DNA of 61,433 bases from Yoonia sp. (GTDB lineage: Bacteria > Pseudomonadota > Alphaproteobacteria > Rhodobacterales > Rhodobacteraceae). The translations under genes and the position numbers were made by a program. Location: NCBI GenBank assembly GCA_029250945.1, contig JAQXEG010000004.1:1-61433 (forward strand), read 5' to 3'. Each line of letters starts with the position of its first letter. Position 1 is the stretch's first letter. A model generated the notes under the pieces. It was not told where the DNA came from, ran no database searches, and was given only the letters and a program-made list of their open reading frames with translations. This document shows positions 33,666 to 42,058 of the stretch, piece by piece.

Positions 33666-34217
33666 TTGACGGATGCACAATTGGATAAACGGCTGGCGTG
33701 GATCAGCCAGCTTGAGGCCGTGCGCGACCGTCAGGATCGTGCGGCATTTGCCGAGCTGTTCGATTACTTCGCGCCGCGCGTTAAATCATTCTTGATGAAA
33801 TCCGGCAGCACCCCCGAACTGGCCGAAGAGTGCGCCCAAGAGGTCATGGCGACCCTTTGGAACAAGGCGCACATGTTCGACGGGTCCAAGGCCAGCGTAT
33901 CGACGTGGATTTTTACAATCGCACGGAACCGGCGCATCGACATGATCCGCAAACTGCGGCGCCCCGAACCCGAAGATCTGCCATGGGGTCCCGAAAGTGC
34001 CCCATCGGCCGATGACACGATCGCGTTGCAGCAAGAAACAGAGATTTTGGGCCGCGCCCTTGCGGAACTGCCCAGCAAACAGCGTCAATTGATTGAGCGC
34101 GCTTATTTCGGCGATTTGACCCATAGTGAAATCGCATCTGAAACCGGTCTGCCACTTGGCACGATCAAATCCCGTATTCGATTGGCGCTGGACCGCTTGC
34201 GCCACGCAATGAACTGA
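33666..34217 (+). CDS. rpoE: ECF sigma factor RpoE (singlet-oxygen response)
   Basis: 183 residues from the TTG at 33666. This start has AGGAG 8 nt upstream and aligns with Rhodobacter RpoE. An ATG at 33564 would add 34 low-complexity residues but has no SD and lies in the predicted -10/start region. Region 2 (FDYFAPRVKSFLMKSG, AEECAQEVMATLWNKA, SVSTWIFTIARNRRIDMIRK) and region 4 (ALAELPSKQRQLIERAYFGD, GLPLGTIKSRIRLALDRLRH) are complete. The internal RRPEPEDLPWGPE is typical of this group. It activates genes after singlet oxygen, when freed from ChrR, which is encoded 8 bp downstream. Confidence 0.93.
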   Translation: MTDAQLDKRLAWISQLEAVRDRQDRAAFAELFDYFAPRVKSFLMKSGSTPELAEECAQEVMATLWNKAHMFDGSKASVSTWIFTIARNRRIDMIRKLRRPEPEDLPWGPESAPSADDTIALQQETEILGRALAELPSKQRQLIERAYFGDLTHSEIASETGLPLGTIKSRIRLALDRLRHAMN

Positions 34218-34225
34218 TTGATGAC

Positions 34226-34867
34226 ATGACACAGAAAATTCAACACCACCTGACCACGCCCCTTTTGATGGGATACGCCGCTGGCACCCTGCCCGAGGCA
34301 TTCAATCTGGTTGTCGCAACGCATGTTTCGCTTTGCGATGATTGTCGCGCCGCCTTGGCCGAGTTTGAGGCCGTCGGCGGCGAAACAATGCTGGACGTGG
34401 CCCCTGTGGCGATGTCTGACGGTGCGCTGGCTGGCACTTTGGCCAAGATCGCCCAAGGTGACGCCGTGGTCGCGAAGTCGACCGCTGCGCGCACAGGCCC
34501 CTACCCCGCGCCATTGGCCCCGTATATCCGCGATTTCGCACAGTGGAAAAAGATTGGCGGCGGCGTCAGCCAGATGTTGCTGCACACCGGTGACCGTGCC
34601 TCTGTTCGCTTGCTGAAAATTCCAGCGGGCACAGCTGTGCCAGACCACGGGCACAAAGGCACCGAATTGACGCTGGTTCTACAAGGTGCGTTTGTCGATG
34701 AAACCGACCGGTTCGGCGTGGGCGATATCGAGGTTGCGAACGAAGATATGCATCACACCCCTATCGCTGAGATGGGGGAAGATTGCATCTGTTTGTCTGC
34801 GACTGACGCGCCGATTGCGTTCCATGGCCTGCTGCCACGGATCGCAGGGCGTTTGATGGGAATTTAA
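34226..34867 (+). CDS. chrR: Anti-sigma factor ChrR
   Basis: 213 residues. The N-terminal zinc-binding anti-sigma domain has HVSLCDDCRAAL (HxxxCxxC). The C-terminal cupin has PDHGHKGTELTLVLQG and EDMHHTPIAE, the His/Glu metal site. In the family the N-domain holds RpoE inactive and the cupin domain is needed to respond to singlet oxygen. The gene is 8 bp downstream of rpoE, so the two form an autoregulated operon. Its TAA overlaps the stop of the convergent lipoprotein gene. Confidence 0.95.
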   Translation: MTQKIQHHLTTPLLMGYAAGTLPEAFNLVVATHVSLCDDCRAALAEFEAVGGETMLDVAPVAMSDGALAGTLAKIAQGDAVVAKSTAARTGPYPAPLAPYIRDFAQWKKIGGGVSQMLLHTGDRASVRLLKIPAGTAVPDHGHKGTELTLVLQGAFVDETDRFGVGDIEVANEDMHHTPIAEMGEDCICLSATDAPIAFHGLLPRIAGRLMGI

Positions 34868-35223
34868 TTCCAGGCGATTGGGTCGCGCCGCCCGTGGCGT
34901 TCGACCCAACCATCACCACCGGCTGAAATATAGAATGTCCGCCCTGCATAGGCACCTGTGACGACCCAGTGATCCTCGGTCTTTGTCACGTAGCCACGGC
35001 GTGCGCCGCAGATGTGATCTGACCCGCAAGGGCGCAAGCTGTAGCTGCGCAAATCGCCATGTACTTCCGCAAGAACCGTGATCGTCCCAGTATCAAACGG
35101 AGCGTCCTGAAACGGCGTGATCAGGCGTTGGACGGATGCCGGCACATCGGATGTTGTGGGGATATCAGCCGCACAGGCCGACAAAAGGGCAACGGCCGTC
35201 AAGCTAAGCGTAAGTGTCTTCAT
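34864..35223 (-). CDS. Small lipoprotein of unknown function
   Basis: 119 residues from the ATG at 35223 (MKTLTLSLTAVALLSACAAD). The lipobox LSAC is clear, so the mature protein is lipid-anchored. The remainder is a compact beta-rich domain with two Cys (RPCGSDHICGARRG) that may form a disulfide, ending VERHGRRDPIAWN. I do not know the family. The start upstream at 35253 is polar and unlikely. It is convergent with chrR (four-base overlap), and rmuC ends about 40 bp upstream on the same strand. Confidence 0.75.
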   Translation of the reverse strand: MKTLTLSLTAVALLSACAADIPTTSDVPASVQRLITPFQDAPFDTGTITVLAEVHGDLRSYSLRPCGSDHICGARRGYVTKTEDHWVVTGAYAGRTFYISAGGDGWVERHGRRDPIAWN

Positions 35224-35261
35224 TGGCCGATCCTTTGGTTGTGAAAGGCGCAACCATGCCC

Positions 35262-36425
35262 CTAGCGTTTAGGTTGCGCAAGGGGGAGCGGCTCTTCCTT
35301 CGCGATCTCTTCAAAGTCGAAGTTGTCCAGCTTCACAGCCCGTTTGCCAGCCCGTTCAGCGGCGGTATTGATGTCATCGAGATCTTTGCGGGCCTGTCCG
35401 AAATGGGTATTCAGCTTGCCCACACGTTCCACCACCAATTCCACATCACGGTGCAGATGCCGCAGCGTGGTCCGAATGGCGCCCGCCTGTTCGCGCATCC
35501 GCGCATCTTTCAAAATCGCGCGCATGGTGTTCAGCGTCGCCATGCACGTCGTCGGGGACACGATCCAGACACGGGCGTTGAACCCTTCACGCACCAGTTC
35601 GGGGAAGTTGGCGTGTAGTTCGGCGTAGACAGCCTCGGACGGGAGGAACATCAACGCGCCGTCGGCGGTTTCACCATCAAGGATATACTTATCGCTGATA
35701 TCTTTGATGTGCTTTTTGACCGAGGCACGCATGAATTTCGCGGCCTCGTTCGCCTCCCAATCTGTCGTGGCGTTGCGCAGTCCCTCGTATGCTTCAAGCG
35801 GGAATTTACTGTCGATCACGATGGGGCCCGGTGGGTTGGGCAGGTGAATCAGACAGTCGGCGCGTTTGCCGTTACTTAGCGTGTGCTGAAACGTATATGC
35901 GTCCGACGGCAGCGCCTTGCTGACGATATCGTTCAGCTGGATTTCCCCAAACGCCCCCCGGGTTTGCTTGTTCGACAAGATGTCCTGCAATGACAAGACG
36001 TCGCCCGAAAGCTTGGTGATGTTTTCCTGCGCCTTGTCGATGGTCAGCAGGCGTTGCTGTAGCTCACCCAAACTGGCGGCGGTGCGCTGCGCCGATGAAG
36101 AAAGGTTCACATTCATCGATTCCGTGACCTGTTGCAGACGCTGTTCCATTAATTGCAGGGTCTTGGCTTGCTGCTGGGCCTGCGCCTCTGACACGGAATT
36201 CAGACCGCCAACCAGCTGCTGTTGGCCGTTGGACAGCATTTCCACACGCGACCCAAGCCCGCCCATCTGGCTGGCCAGCACTTGCGCCATTTCGCCCGAT
36301 TTGCCCGCACGGCGCACGCTCACGATCAGCAAGACCAGCACCAGTAGCAGCGTCAGCGCCACGGCGATCGCCGCCCAGATCAGCGGGTCGGACAAATCAA
36401 TTACGGTTTCACCAAACTGGATCAT
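35262..36425 (-). CDS. rmuC: DNA recombination protein RmuC homologue
   Basis: 387 residues. An N-terminal membrane helix (about 13-36) precedes a coiled-coil (about 40-130). Then comes the RmuC nuclease-like domain with GAFGEIQLNDIV, IVIDSKFPLEAYEGL and ALMFLPSEAVYAELHANFPE. RmuC limits inversions at short inverted repeats in E. coli; its nuclease activity is inferred from its PD-(D/E)xK-like fold. The start overlaps the stop of mutL by four bases, so the two repair genes are co-translated. Confidence 0.9.
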   Translation of the reverse strand: MIQFGETVIDLSDPLIWAAIAVALTLLLVLVLLIVSVRRAGKSGEMAQVLASQMGGLGSRVEMLSNGQQQLVGGLNSVSEAQAQQQAKTLQLMEQRLQQVTESMNVNLSSSAQRTAASLGELQQRLLTIDKAQENITKLSGDVLSLQDILSNKQTRGAFGEIQLNDIVSKALPSDAYTFQHTLSNGKRADCLIHLPNPPGPIVIDSKFPLEAYEGLRNATTDWEANEAAKFMRASVKKHIKDISDKYILDGETADGALMFLPSEAVYAELHANFPELVREGFNARVWIVSPTTCMATLNTMRAILKDARMREQAGAIRTTLRHLHRDVELVVERVGKLNTHFGQARKDLDDINTAAERAGKRAVKLDNFDFEEIAKEEPLPLAQPKR

Positions 36426-38230
36426 GTGCGGCCAAACAGGCGTTCAATATCGGTCATCTTCAGCTCTACATATGTGGGGCGGCCATGGTTGCATTGGCCG
36501 GACCTTGGAGTGGATTCCATATCGCGCAGCAGCGCATTCATTTCTTCGGCGCGCATACGGCGGCCTGTGCGGATCGACCCGTGGCAGGCCACGCGGGACA
36601 AGATCGCCTCAATCTTTGATTGCACGCGATCAGACCCGCCAGTATCGGACAATTCATCCAAAATATCGCGCAGCATGGCTGTCGCGTTCACCTCACCCAA
36701 AATCGCAGGTGTTTCGCGCACGGCGACAGCGTTGCCGCCAAATGCCTCGATCCCCAAACCAAAGCGGGCCAGATCATCAGCGATATCGAGCAGTTGGGAT
36801 GCTTCGCCCTCGGCCAACTCAACGATTTCGGGGATCAACAGCGCCTGCGCAGCAACACCATTTTCGGCCATCTGCGTTTTCAGCTTTTCATAAACCAGCC
36901 GTTCGTGGGCGGCGTGTCCGTCAACGATGACGATCCCATCAGCGGTTTGCGCGATGATATAATTCTCGTGCAATTGGGCGCGGGCGGCCCCAAGGGGTAG
37001 GTCGTTCGCCTCTTCCACGACGGGTTCAATGCGGGCGCTTGGCACCTCGGCGAAACCGGGGGCTTGGGCCTGAAACGCCATGGACCGCGCGGTAAAACTG
37101 GGCCGGTCCATTTGGTAAACGCGGGGTTCCATTGGCTGCGGCTGCATCGCGCCCAATGTTGCATCCGCCACGGTTGTGGACGCACGGTGCCCCGCCCCCG
37201 CCATTGCATGACGCAGGCCAGACACGATCAACCCGCGCACAGTGCCCGCATCGCGAAACCGGACCTCTGATTTTGCCGGGTGCACGTTGACGTCGACCAT
37301 GGTCGGGTCGCAGTCGATGAACAGTGCTGCGACAGGGTGGCGATCACGCGACAGCACATCCATGTAGCCCGCCCGCAAAGCACCCAACAGCATCTTGTCG
37401 CGCACAGGCCGCCCGTTCACAAAGACGAATTGCGCCACCGCAGCGCCGCGTGAATAGGTCGGCAGCGCCGCATAACCGGTCAGGTGAAACCCGTCGCGTT
37501 CTGCATCAATCAGCAGCGCATTATCCGCAAAGTCGCGGCCAATCACAGACCGCAGCCGCCCGTGCAGCGCATCGAACAGATCGCCCGTTTCAGCGTCGGC
37601 GTGGAATGTCATGCGGTCGCTACCGCCGGACGTATCGCGCAGAATGAATGTCACGAATGGCTCTGCCATGGCGAGCCGTTTGACCACGTCGCCGATCGCC
37701 TGCGCCTCTGCCCGGTCGGTGCGCAGGAATTTCAGCCGTGCGGGTGTGGCGAAGAACATATCGCGCAGCTCAACTACGGTCCCTTGTGACAAAGCGGCGG
37801 GGCGCATATCGGACATGTCGCCACCGGAAACGGCGATCATCGCGGCACCTGCACCCGGCACACGTGATGTGATCGTTAGGCGCCCCACAGCGCCAAGGCT
37901 GGGCAATGCCTCACCACGAAAGCCGAATGAATGGATATTGAGCAGATCAGAGCCATCAATTTTGCTGGTCGCGTGACGCGACATGGCCAGCGGCAAATCA
38001 TCCGCGGCGATCCCACAACCATCGTCGATCACACGGATCAACGTCTTGCCACCATCGGCGATCACAACCTCGATCCGGCGGGCACCCGCATCAATGGCGT
38101 TTTCAACCAATTCCTTAACCGCAGAGGCAGGACGTTCAAGCACCTCACCCGCAGCAATGCGGTTGATCGCGGCGTCATCCAACTGTCGGATCACAGGTGC
38201 CGGGTTTATGTTGGGGTCGGTGGCTGCCAT
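36422..38230 (-). CDS. mutL: DNA mismatch repair protein MutL
   Basis: 602 residues. N-terminal GHKL ATPase: ELVENAIDAGA, DDGCGIAADDL and SFGFRGEALPSLGAV. The C-terminal dimerisation/endonuclease domain shows VDGHAAHERLVYE, the position of the DxHAxxExxxxE metal motif, with Gly where Gln or Met is usual and the charged residues kept. The Cys/His end motif (VACHGSIRTG, QCNHGRPT) is also present. This suggests an MutL with nicking ability, as in bacteria without MutH. It precedes rmuC with a four-base overlap. Confidence 0.95.
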   Translation of the reverse strand: MAATDPNINPAPVIRQLDDAAINRIAAGEVLERPASAVKELVENAIDAGARRIEVVIADGGKTLIRVIDDGCGIAADDLPLAMSRHATSKIDGSDLLNIHSFGFRGEALPSLGAVGRLTITSRVPGAGAAMIAVSGGDMSDMRPAALSQGTVVELRDMFFATPARLKFLRTDRAEAQAIGDVVKRLAMAEPFVTFILRDTSGGSDRMTFHADAETGDLFDALHGRLRSVIGRDFADNALLIDAERDGFHLTGYAALPTYSRGAAVAQFVFVNGRPVRDKMLLGALRAGYMDVLSRDRHPVAALFIDCDPTMVDVNVHPAKSEVRFRDAGTVRGLIVSGLRHAMAGAGHRASTTVADATLGAMQPQPMEPRVYQMDRPSFTARSMAFQAQAPGFAEVPSARIEPVVEEANDLPLGAARAQLHENYIIAQTADGIVIVDGHAAHERLVYEKLKTQMAENGVAAQALLIPEIVELAEGEASQLLDIADDLARFGLGIEAFGGNAVAVRETPAILGEVNATAMLRDILDELSDTGGSDRVQSKIEAILSRVACHGSIRTGRRMRAEEMNALLRDMESTPRSGQCNHGRPTYVELKMTDIERLFGRT

Positions 38231-38281
38231 GCCACAAGGGATAGCATACTGCCCCCCGATTCTACGAGGGGCGAAAAATGG

Positions 38282-39592
38282 TTAATTCGTGCTTTCTAGC
38301 CCGACGGGCTGACCAACAACGACAAAATGCAGGTCATCCGGGCGCAGATATTCCGCCGCAACGCGATTTACATCCGCAAGGGTGACAGCGTTCATGAAAT
38401 CATTGCGGTTCACAACGTAATCAGGCGACAGCCCAATCATCTGCATCCCAACCATGATGCCCGCAATTTCGGCGTTCCCGTCAAACCGCAGCGGATATTC
38501 ACCCGTCAGAAAGGTCTTGGTCACGGCCAATTCCTCGGCGGTGATGCCATTGGTTGCAAGATCGGCCCAGACGTCGCGTGTGACGGCGATCGCCTCTGCA
38601 ATGGTGTCGTTGGACGATGCGACCTGCCCGATCCACATCTCGGCGTGGAATTTAGGCACCAGATAGGACCGGATGCCATAGGTCAGGCCGCGTTTCTCGC
38701 GGACCTCATCCATCAAGCGGCTTTCAAAACCAGCACCGCCAAGGATTGCGTTCAAAATAAACGCCGCAAAGAAATCATCATCGTCCCGTTTCATGCCGCT
38801 ATGCCCGAACAGGGCCACGGATTGCGGGGTATCAAAGGGGATAACTGTGGTCCCGCCACCCAAACCAAAGGAGACATTCCCAGCAGGCGCAGGGCCGTCA
38901 TCCGGCAGATCACCCAACAAGGTATCCAACAGCGGCCCGATCTCTTCAGCGGTGATATCACCAACGGCAGAGACGTAAATCTCATCCCGGGTCAGGGTGT
39001 TGCGGTGGGCGGCAAACATGTCAGCCTGCGTCAGCGCATTGACGCTGTCGACGGTGCCATCCGCCGACGTGCCATAGGGATGATCCCCAAAGGCGGCGGC
39101 GTCAAAATAGGCGCTGGCGATGCGGTTGGGGTTCTTCTGATCCGCCGCAATGCCGGACAGCACTTGGCCACGGACACGGTTAATAGCGGATTGATCAAAG
39201 CGTGGTTCGGTCAGCGCCTGTTTGAGCAGCGCCAGCACCTCATCCTGATTTTCGGTCAAGTAGCGCGCCGAGATGGACATCGTATCGTCAAACGCACGGA
39301 ACGAAAAACTGGCGGCCAGCGCATCAAGCCGACGTTGGAAGGTTTGCGCATCCATATCGCCGCTGCCTTCCTCGATCAGCGCGGTCATCAGGTTCACGGC
39401 ACCGCGTTTGCCCGGCGCATCAAGCCCCGTGCCGCCGCGCATCCGAATTTCCAATGCGATGAACGGAATTGATGGTTCCTCGACCACCCAAGCGTCGATA
39501 CCACCGAGCGAGGTGATTTTCTGAATATTGACCTCTGCATGGGCGATCTGGCAGGTTAGGACCGCGCAAATTGTGACAGCGATACGCAGCAT
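38282..39592 (-). CDS. M16 family peptidase homologue, non-catalytic partner
   Basis: 436 residues with a signal peptide (MLRIAVTICAVLTCQIAHAE). The M16 fold is clear, but the HxxEH zinc motif is replaced by NLMTALIEEG, so it cannot bind zinc that way. The R/Y pair (REKRGLTYGIRSYLVP) that completes the active site of the partner is kept. It follows the HxxEH-bearing gene with a one-base overlap (TAATG), the usual heterodimer arrangement. Expected to act in the periplasm on short peptides or misfolded proteins. Confidence 0.9.
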   Translation of the reverse strand: MLRIAVTICAVLTCQIAHAEVNIQKITSLGGIDAWVVEEPSIPFIALEIRMRGGTGLDAPGKRGAVNLMTALIEEGSGDMDAQTFQRRLDALAASFSFRAFDDTMSISARYLTENQDEVLALLKQALTEPRFDQSAINRVRGQVLSGIAADQKNPNRIASAYFDAAAFGDHPYGTSADGTVDSVNALTQADMFAAHRNTLTRDEIYVSAVGDITAEEIGPLLDTLLGDLPDDGPAPAGNVSFGLGGGTTVIPFDTPQSVALFGHSGMKRDDDDFFAAFILNAILGGAGFESRLMDEVREKRGLTYGIRSYLVPKFHAEMWIGQVASSNDTIAEAIAVTRDVWADLATNGITAEELAVTKTFLTGEYPLRFDGNAEIAGIMVGMQMIGLSPDYVVNRNDFMNAVTLADVNRVAAEYLRPDDLHFVVVGQPVGLESTN

Positions 39593-40920
39593 TAGCGTGC
39601 CTCCTCTTGGGTTGCGACGACCCAGCCGGTGACGGCTTGGTCACGGTTCAGGATCTTTGCTGCGACGGCCTTGATCTCGGCCTCGGTCACGCCTTGTAGG
39701 ATTTGCGGCCAGTCTTGAACGTCTTGAACGGTTAACCCTTGGGTCAGCGCACGCCCGTACCGGCGGGCCAAACCCTGCACGTTGTCTTTCGCGTAGATCT
39801 GCGATGCGCGCAGTTGGGTGCGCAGGCTGTCCATCAGTTCAGGGTCGATGGGGTTGGCCAGAAACTCTGCAATCGCGGCGTCCATCGCGGCCTCTGCCTC
39901 GGACAGGGTCACACCTTCGGACGGGGCGACGGTCAGACCGAATGTCGTATCATCCAACGACCCGCCGCCATAGCCCGCATTGGTATAAACCGCCGTCTGC
40001 GTTTCGAACTGAAGCGCCTGACCCAAAGCAGAGGTAAAGGGCGATCCACCCAGCAGATCGGCCAGATAAACTAGCGCTGCCGCCTCTTTCTGGGCGCCGC
40101 TGTCACGCTCTGGCGCGATATAGCTGCGGGATAGATAGGGCTGGCTGACGCGGGGGTCGACAAACGTAATCCGACGTTCGGCACGTTGCGGCGGCTCCTC
40201 CGGTCGGATGCGTTCGGGCAAGTTTTCTTCAACCGGAATAACGCCATAATACTGCTCGGCCAGCGCCTTGACCTCTTCTGGTTCGACATCACCCGCAACC
40301 ACGAGGATCGCGTTGTTGGGGCTGTAATACAGGCCGTAGAAATCAAGCGCATCTTGCAGCGACAGCTGCTCCATCTCGTGCTTCCAGCCGATGATCGGCA
40401 CGCCGTAGCGGTGGTTTTGGTATTGGGCCGCACGGAACTGTTCGCTGGCCAATGCCCCCGCCGAGCTTTCGGTGCGCTGATTGCGTTCTTCTAAGACGAC
40501 GTTGCGCTCTGTCTCGATGTCATCTTCGGTGATCCGAAGGTTGTTCATGCGGTTGCTTTCCATCTGCATCATCAGTTCCAGCCGGTCGGCGGCGATGCGT
40601 TGGAAATAGGCGGTATAATCATAGCTGGTGAACGCATTATCCGACCCGCCATTGGCCGCAACAGTTGCCGAAAACTCACCGCTTTCCAGCACATCCGTGG
40701 CCTTGAACAACAGATGTTCCAAGAAGTGCGCAACGCCGGATGCGCCAACGGGTTCATCGGCCGATCCAACCATATACCAGACCATATGCACGACCACGGG
40801 GGCGCGGTGATCTTCGATCACGACGACATCCATCCCGTTATCAAGGGAATAGGTCGTGACCTCTTCGGCCAGCGTCGGGGTCGCAAAGGCGATCAGGGCA
40901 AGGGCAAGCAATCGGCGCAT
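39592..40920 (-). CDS. M16 family zinc peptidase, catalytic partner
   Basis: 442 residues from the ATG at 40920, which has AAGGA 8 bases upstream; the eleven-codon extension is not signal-like. Signal peptide MRRLLALALIAFATPTLAEE. The inverted zinc motif HFLEH (ASGVAHFLEHLLFKATD) and a downstream Glu (ERNVVLEERNQRTE) make it a functional pitrilysin-type peptidase. Together with the next gene it should form a periplasmic heterodimer. Confidence 0.93.
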   Translation of the reverse strand: MRRLLALALIAFATPTLAEEVTTYSLDNGMDVVVIEDHRAPVVVHMVWYMVGSADEPVGASGVAHFLEHLLFKATDVLESGEFSATVAANGGSDNAFTSYDYTAYFQRIAADRLELMMQMESNRMNNLRITEDDIETERNVVLEERNQRTESSAGALASEQFRAAQYQNHRYGVPIIGWKHEMEQLSLQDALDFYGLYYSPNNAILVVAGDVEPEEVKALAEQYYGVIPVEENLPERIRPEEPPQRAERRITFVDPRVSQPYLSRSYIAPERDSGAQKEAAALVYLADLLGGSPFTSALGQALQFETQTAVYTNAGYGGGSLDDTTFGLTVAPSEGVTLSEAEAAMDAAIAEFLANPIDPELMDSLRTQLRASQIYAKDNVQGLARRYGRALTQGLTVQDVQDWPQILQGVTEAEIKAVAAKILNRDQAVTGWVVATQEEAR

Positions 40921-41009
40921 CGGGCATCCTTTGGTCATGACTGTCTCGGCCACAACCTACGACGGATCAGCCCACAATCAAGTCCAACCAACGCGGATGT
41001 GACTTTGCG

Positions 41010-41519
41010 CTATTGCGCGGGTGGGGCTGTGGGGGTCGCGATGCCAAGGTTGCGAAAGCGCAACAGCTCTGCATAGGCATCAAGCGCCTGATTGACATAG
41101 GCGCGGAAATAGCGATCACGCCCGAACGGGTTAAAGAACGACAGCCGTTTGCGATTGGTCCGGAACTGCGCGTCCTCGGCCGCCAATGTGCCGCGAATGT
41201 CAGCGGCCACACCGTTGCGCCCGACACGGGCAATAAGCGCGCGGTCAGATGCGGGAATACCGCCAGCGAATTGTACAGATGCACGCCCACCAAGCGCCGC
41301 GATTGCATCCGCTTTGGGTGTTTTGTCGGTGCGGTTCGTGCCGCCGGGTGTTGGTTTGGGCAAATCAAGGGTTTCGGGTATTTCCAGCGCGCCAACAGGG
41401 GCCACCGCAAATTCATCAGGGCCACCGTCGCTGGTGCGCATGTTGTGCAATGACCGCTCACCACCGGTACACGCCGCCAGCAGACCCGCTACCAATATCG
41501 CCAAAATCGCCTTGCGCAT
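41010..41519 (-). CDS. DUF3035 family lipoprotein (BamF-like)
   Basis: 169 residues. Lipobox in MRKAILAILVAGLLAACTGG predicts a lipid-anchored protein. The proline-rich, low-complexity middle (EIPETLDLPKPTPGGTNRTD) and the C-terminal LSFFNPFGRDRYFRAYVNQ are typical of DUF3035. This family has been named BamF, an alphaproteobacterial accessory subunit of the outer-membrane protein assembly machine. Its place between lspA and the M16 pair fits an envelope biogenesis cluster. Confidence 0.82.
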   Translation of the reverse strand: MRKAILAILVAGLLAACTGGERSLHNMRTSDGGPDEFAVAPVGALEIPETLDLPKPTPGGTNRTDKTPKADAIAALGGRASVQFAGGIPASDRALIARVGRNGVAADIRGTLAAEDAQFRTNRKRLSFFNPFGRDRYFRAYVNQALDAYAELLRFRNLGIATPTAPPAQ

Positions 41520-41571
41520 GCCTACGCCCCTTTTCGTTCTGTCGTTTGTTTAGCCTATGGCAAAGGGTTCG

Positions 41572-42048
41572 TCACGTGCGTTTCTTTTTCGGCTTGTTGG
41601 GTTCGGCGAAAGCTATCCCAATCGCACCCACAAAGATCGCCACGTCAGCGATGTTAAACGCATAGGGGTTTTCCAACCCACAGCACGACATATTCAGAAA
41701 ATCCGCGACCGCGCCATAGATCAGCCGGTCAACGATATTGCCCAGCGCCCCACCAACAAGGAAGCCCCCGGCAATATATGTCCACTTGTTTGTCGCAGGC
41801 CTGCGCCACAACCAAATCAGCACAGCGGCCGAGATACCAACGGCAATCGCAATTAGCACCCAGCGCATATCCAACCCTGCGCCGATGCCAAAATTCACGC
41901 CCCGGTTCCACGCCATCTGAAATGTCAGATAAGGCGACCAGACGTCGATCCGCAATTTGGAAATCAGATCAAGGTAGTGGACCACATAGTATTTGGTCGC
42001 CTGATCAGCGAGGAACACCCAAAACCCTGTCCAAAATAGCAATCGCAT
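41572..42048 (-). CDS. lspA: Lipoprotein signal peptidase (signal peptidase II)
   Basis: 158 residues from the ATG at 42048 (MRLLFWTGFWVFLADQATKY); the upstream in-frame ORF runs into purH and is not family-like. Four membrane helices. Catalytic aspartates lie in GNIVDRLIYGAVADFL and NIADVAIFVG. It cleaves prolipoprotein signal peptides after lipidation. Substrates in this window include MepA, the DUF3035 lipoprotein and the lipoprotein at 35 kb. Ten bp downstream of purH on the same strand. Confidence 0.95.
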   Translation of the reverse strand: MRLLFWTGFWVFLADQATKYYVVHYLDLISKLRIDVWSPYLTFQMAWNRGVNFGIGAGLDMRWVLIAIAVGISAAVLIWLWRRPATNKWTYIAGGFLVGGALGNIVDRLIYGAVADFLNMSCCGLENPYAFNIADVAIFVGAIGIAFAEPNKPKKKRT

Positions 42049-42058
42049 TGATATGTCC

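Noticed and set aside
38327-39472. 381-codon plus-strand ORF opposite the M16 peptidase pair
   Set aside because: Mirror of conserved M16 genes, with no motif and no SD.
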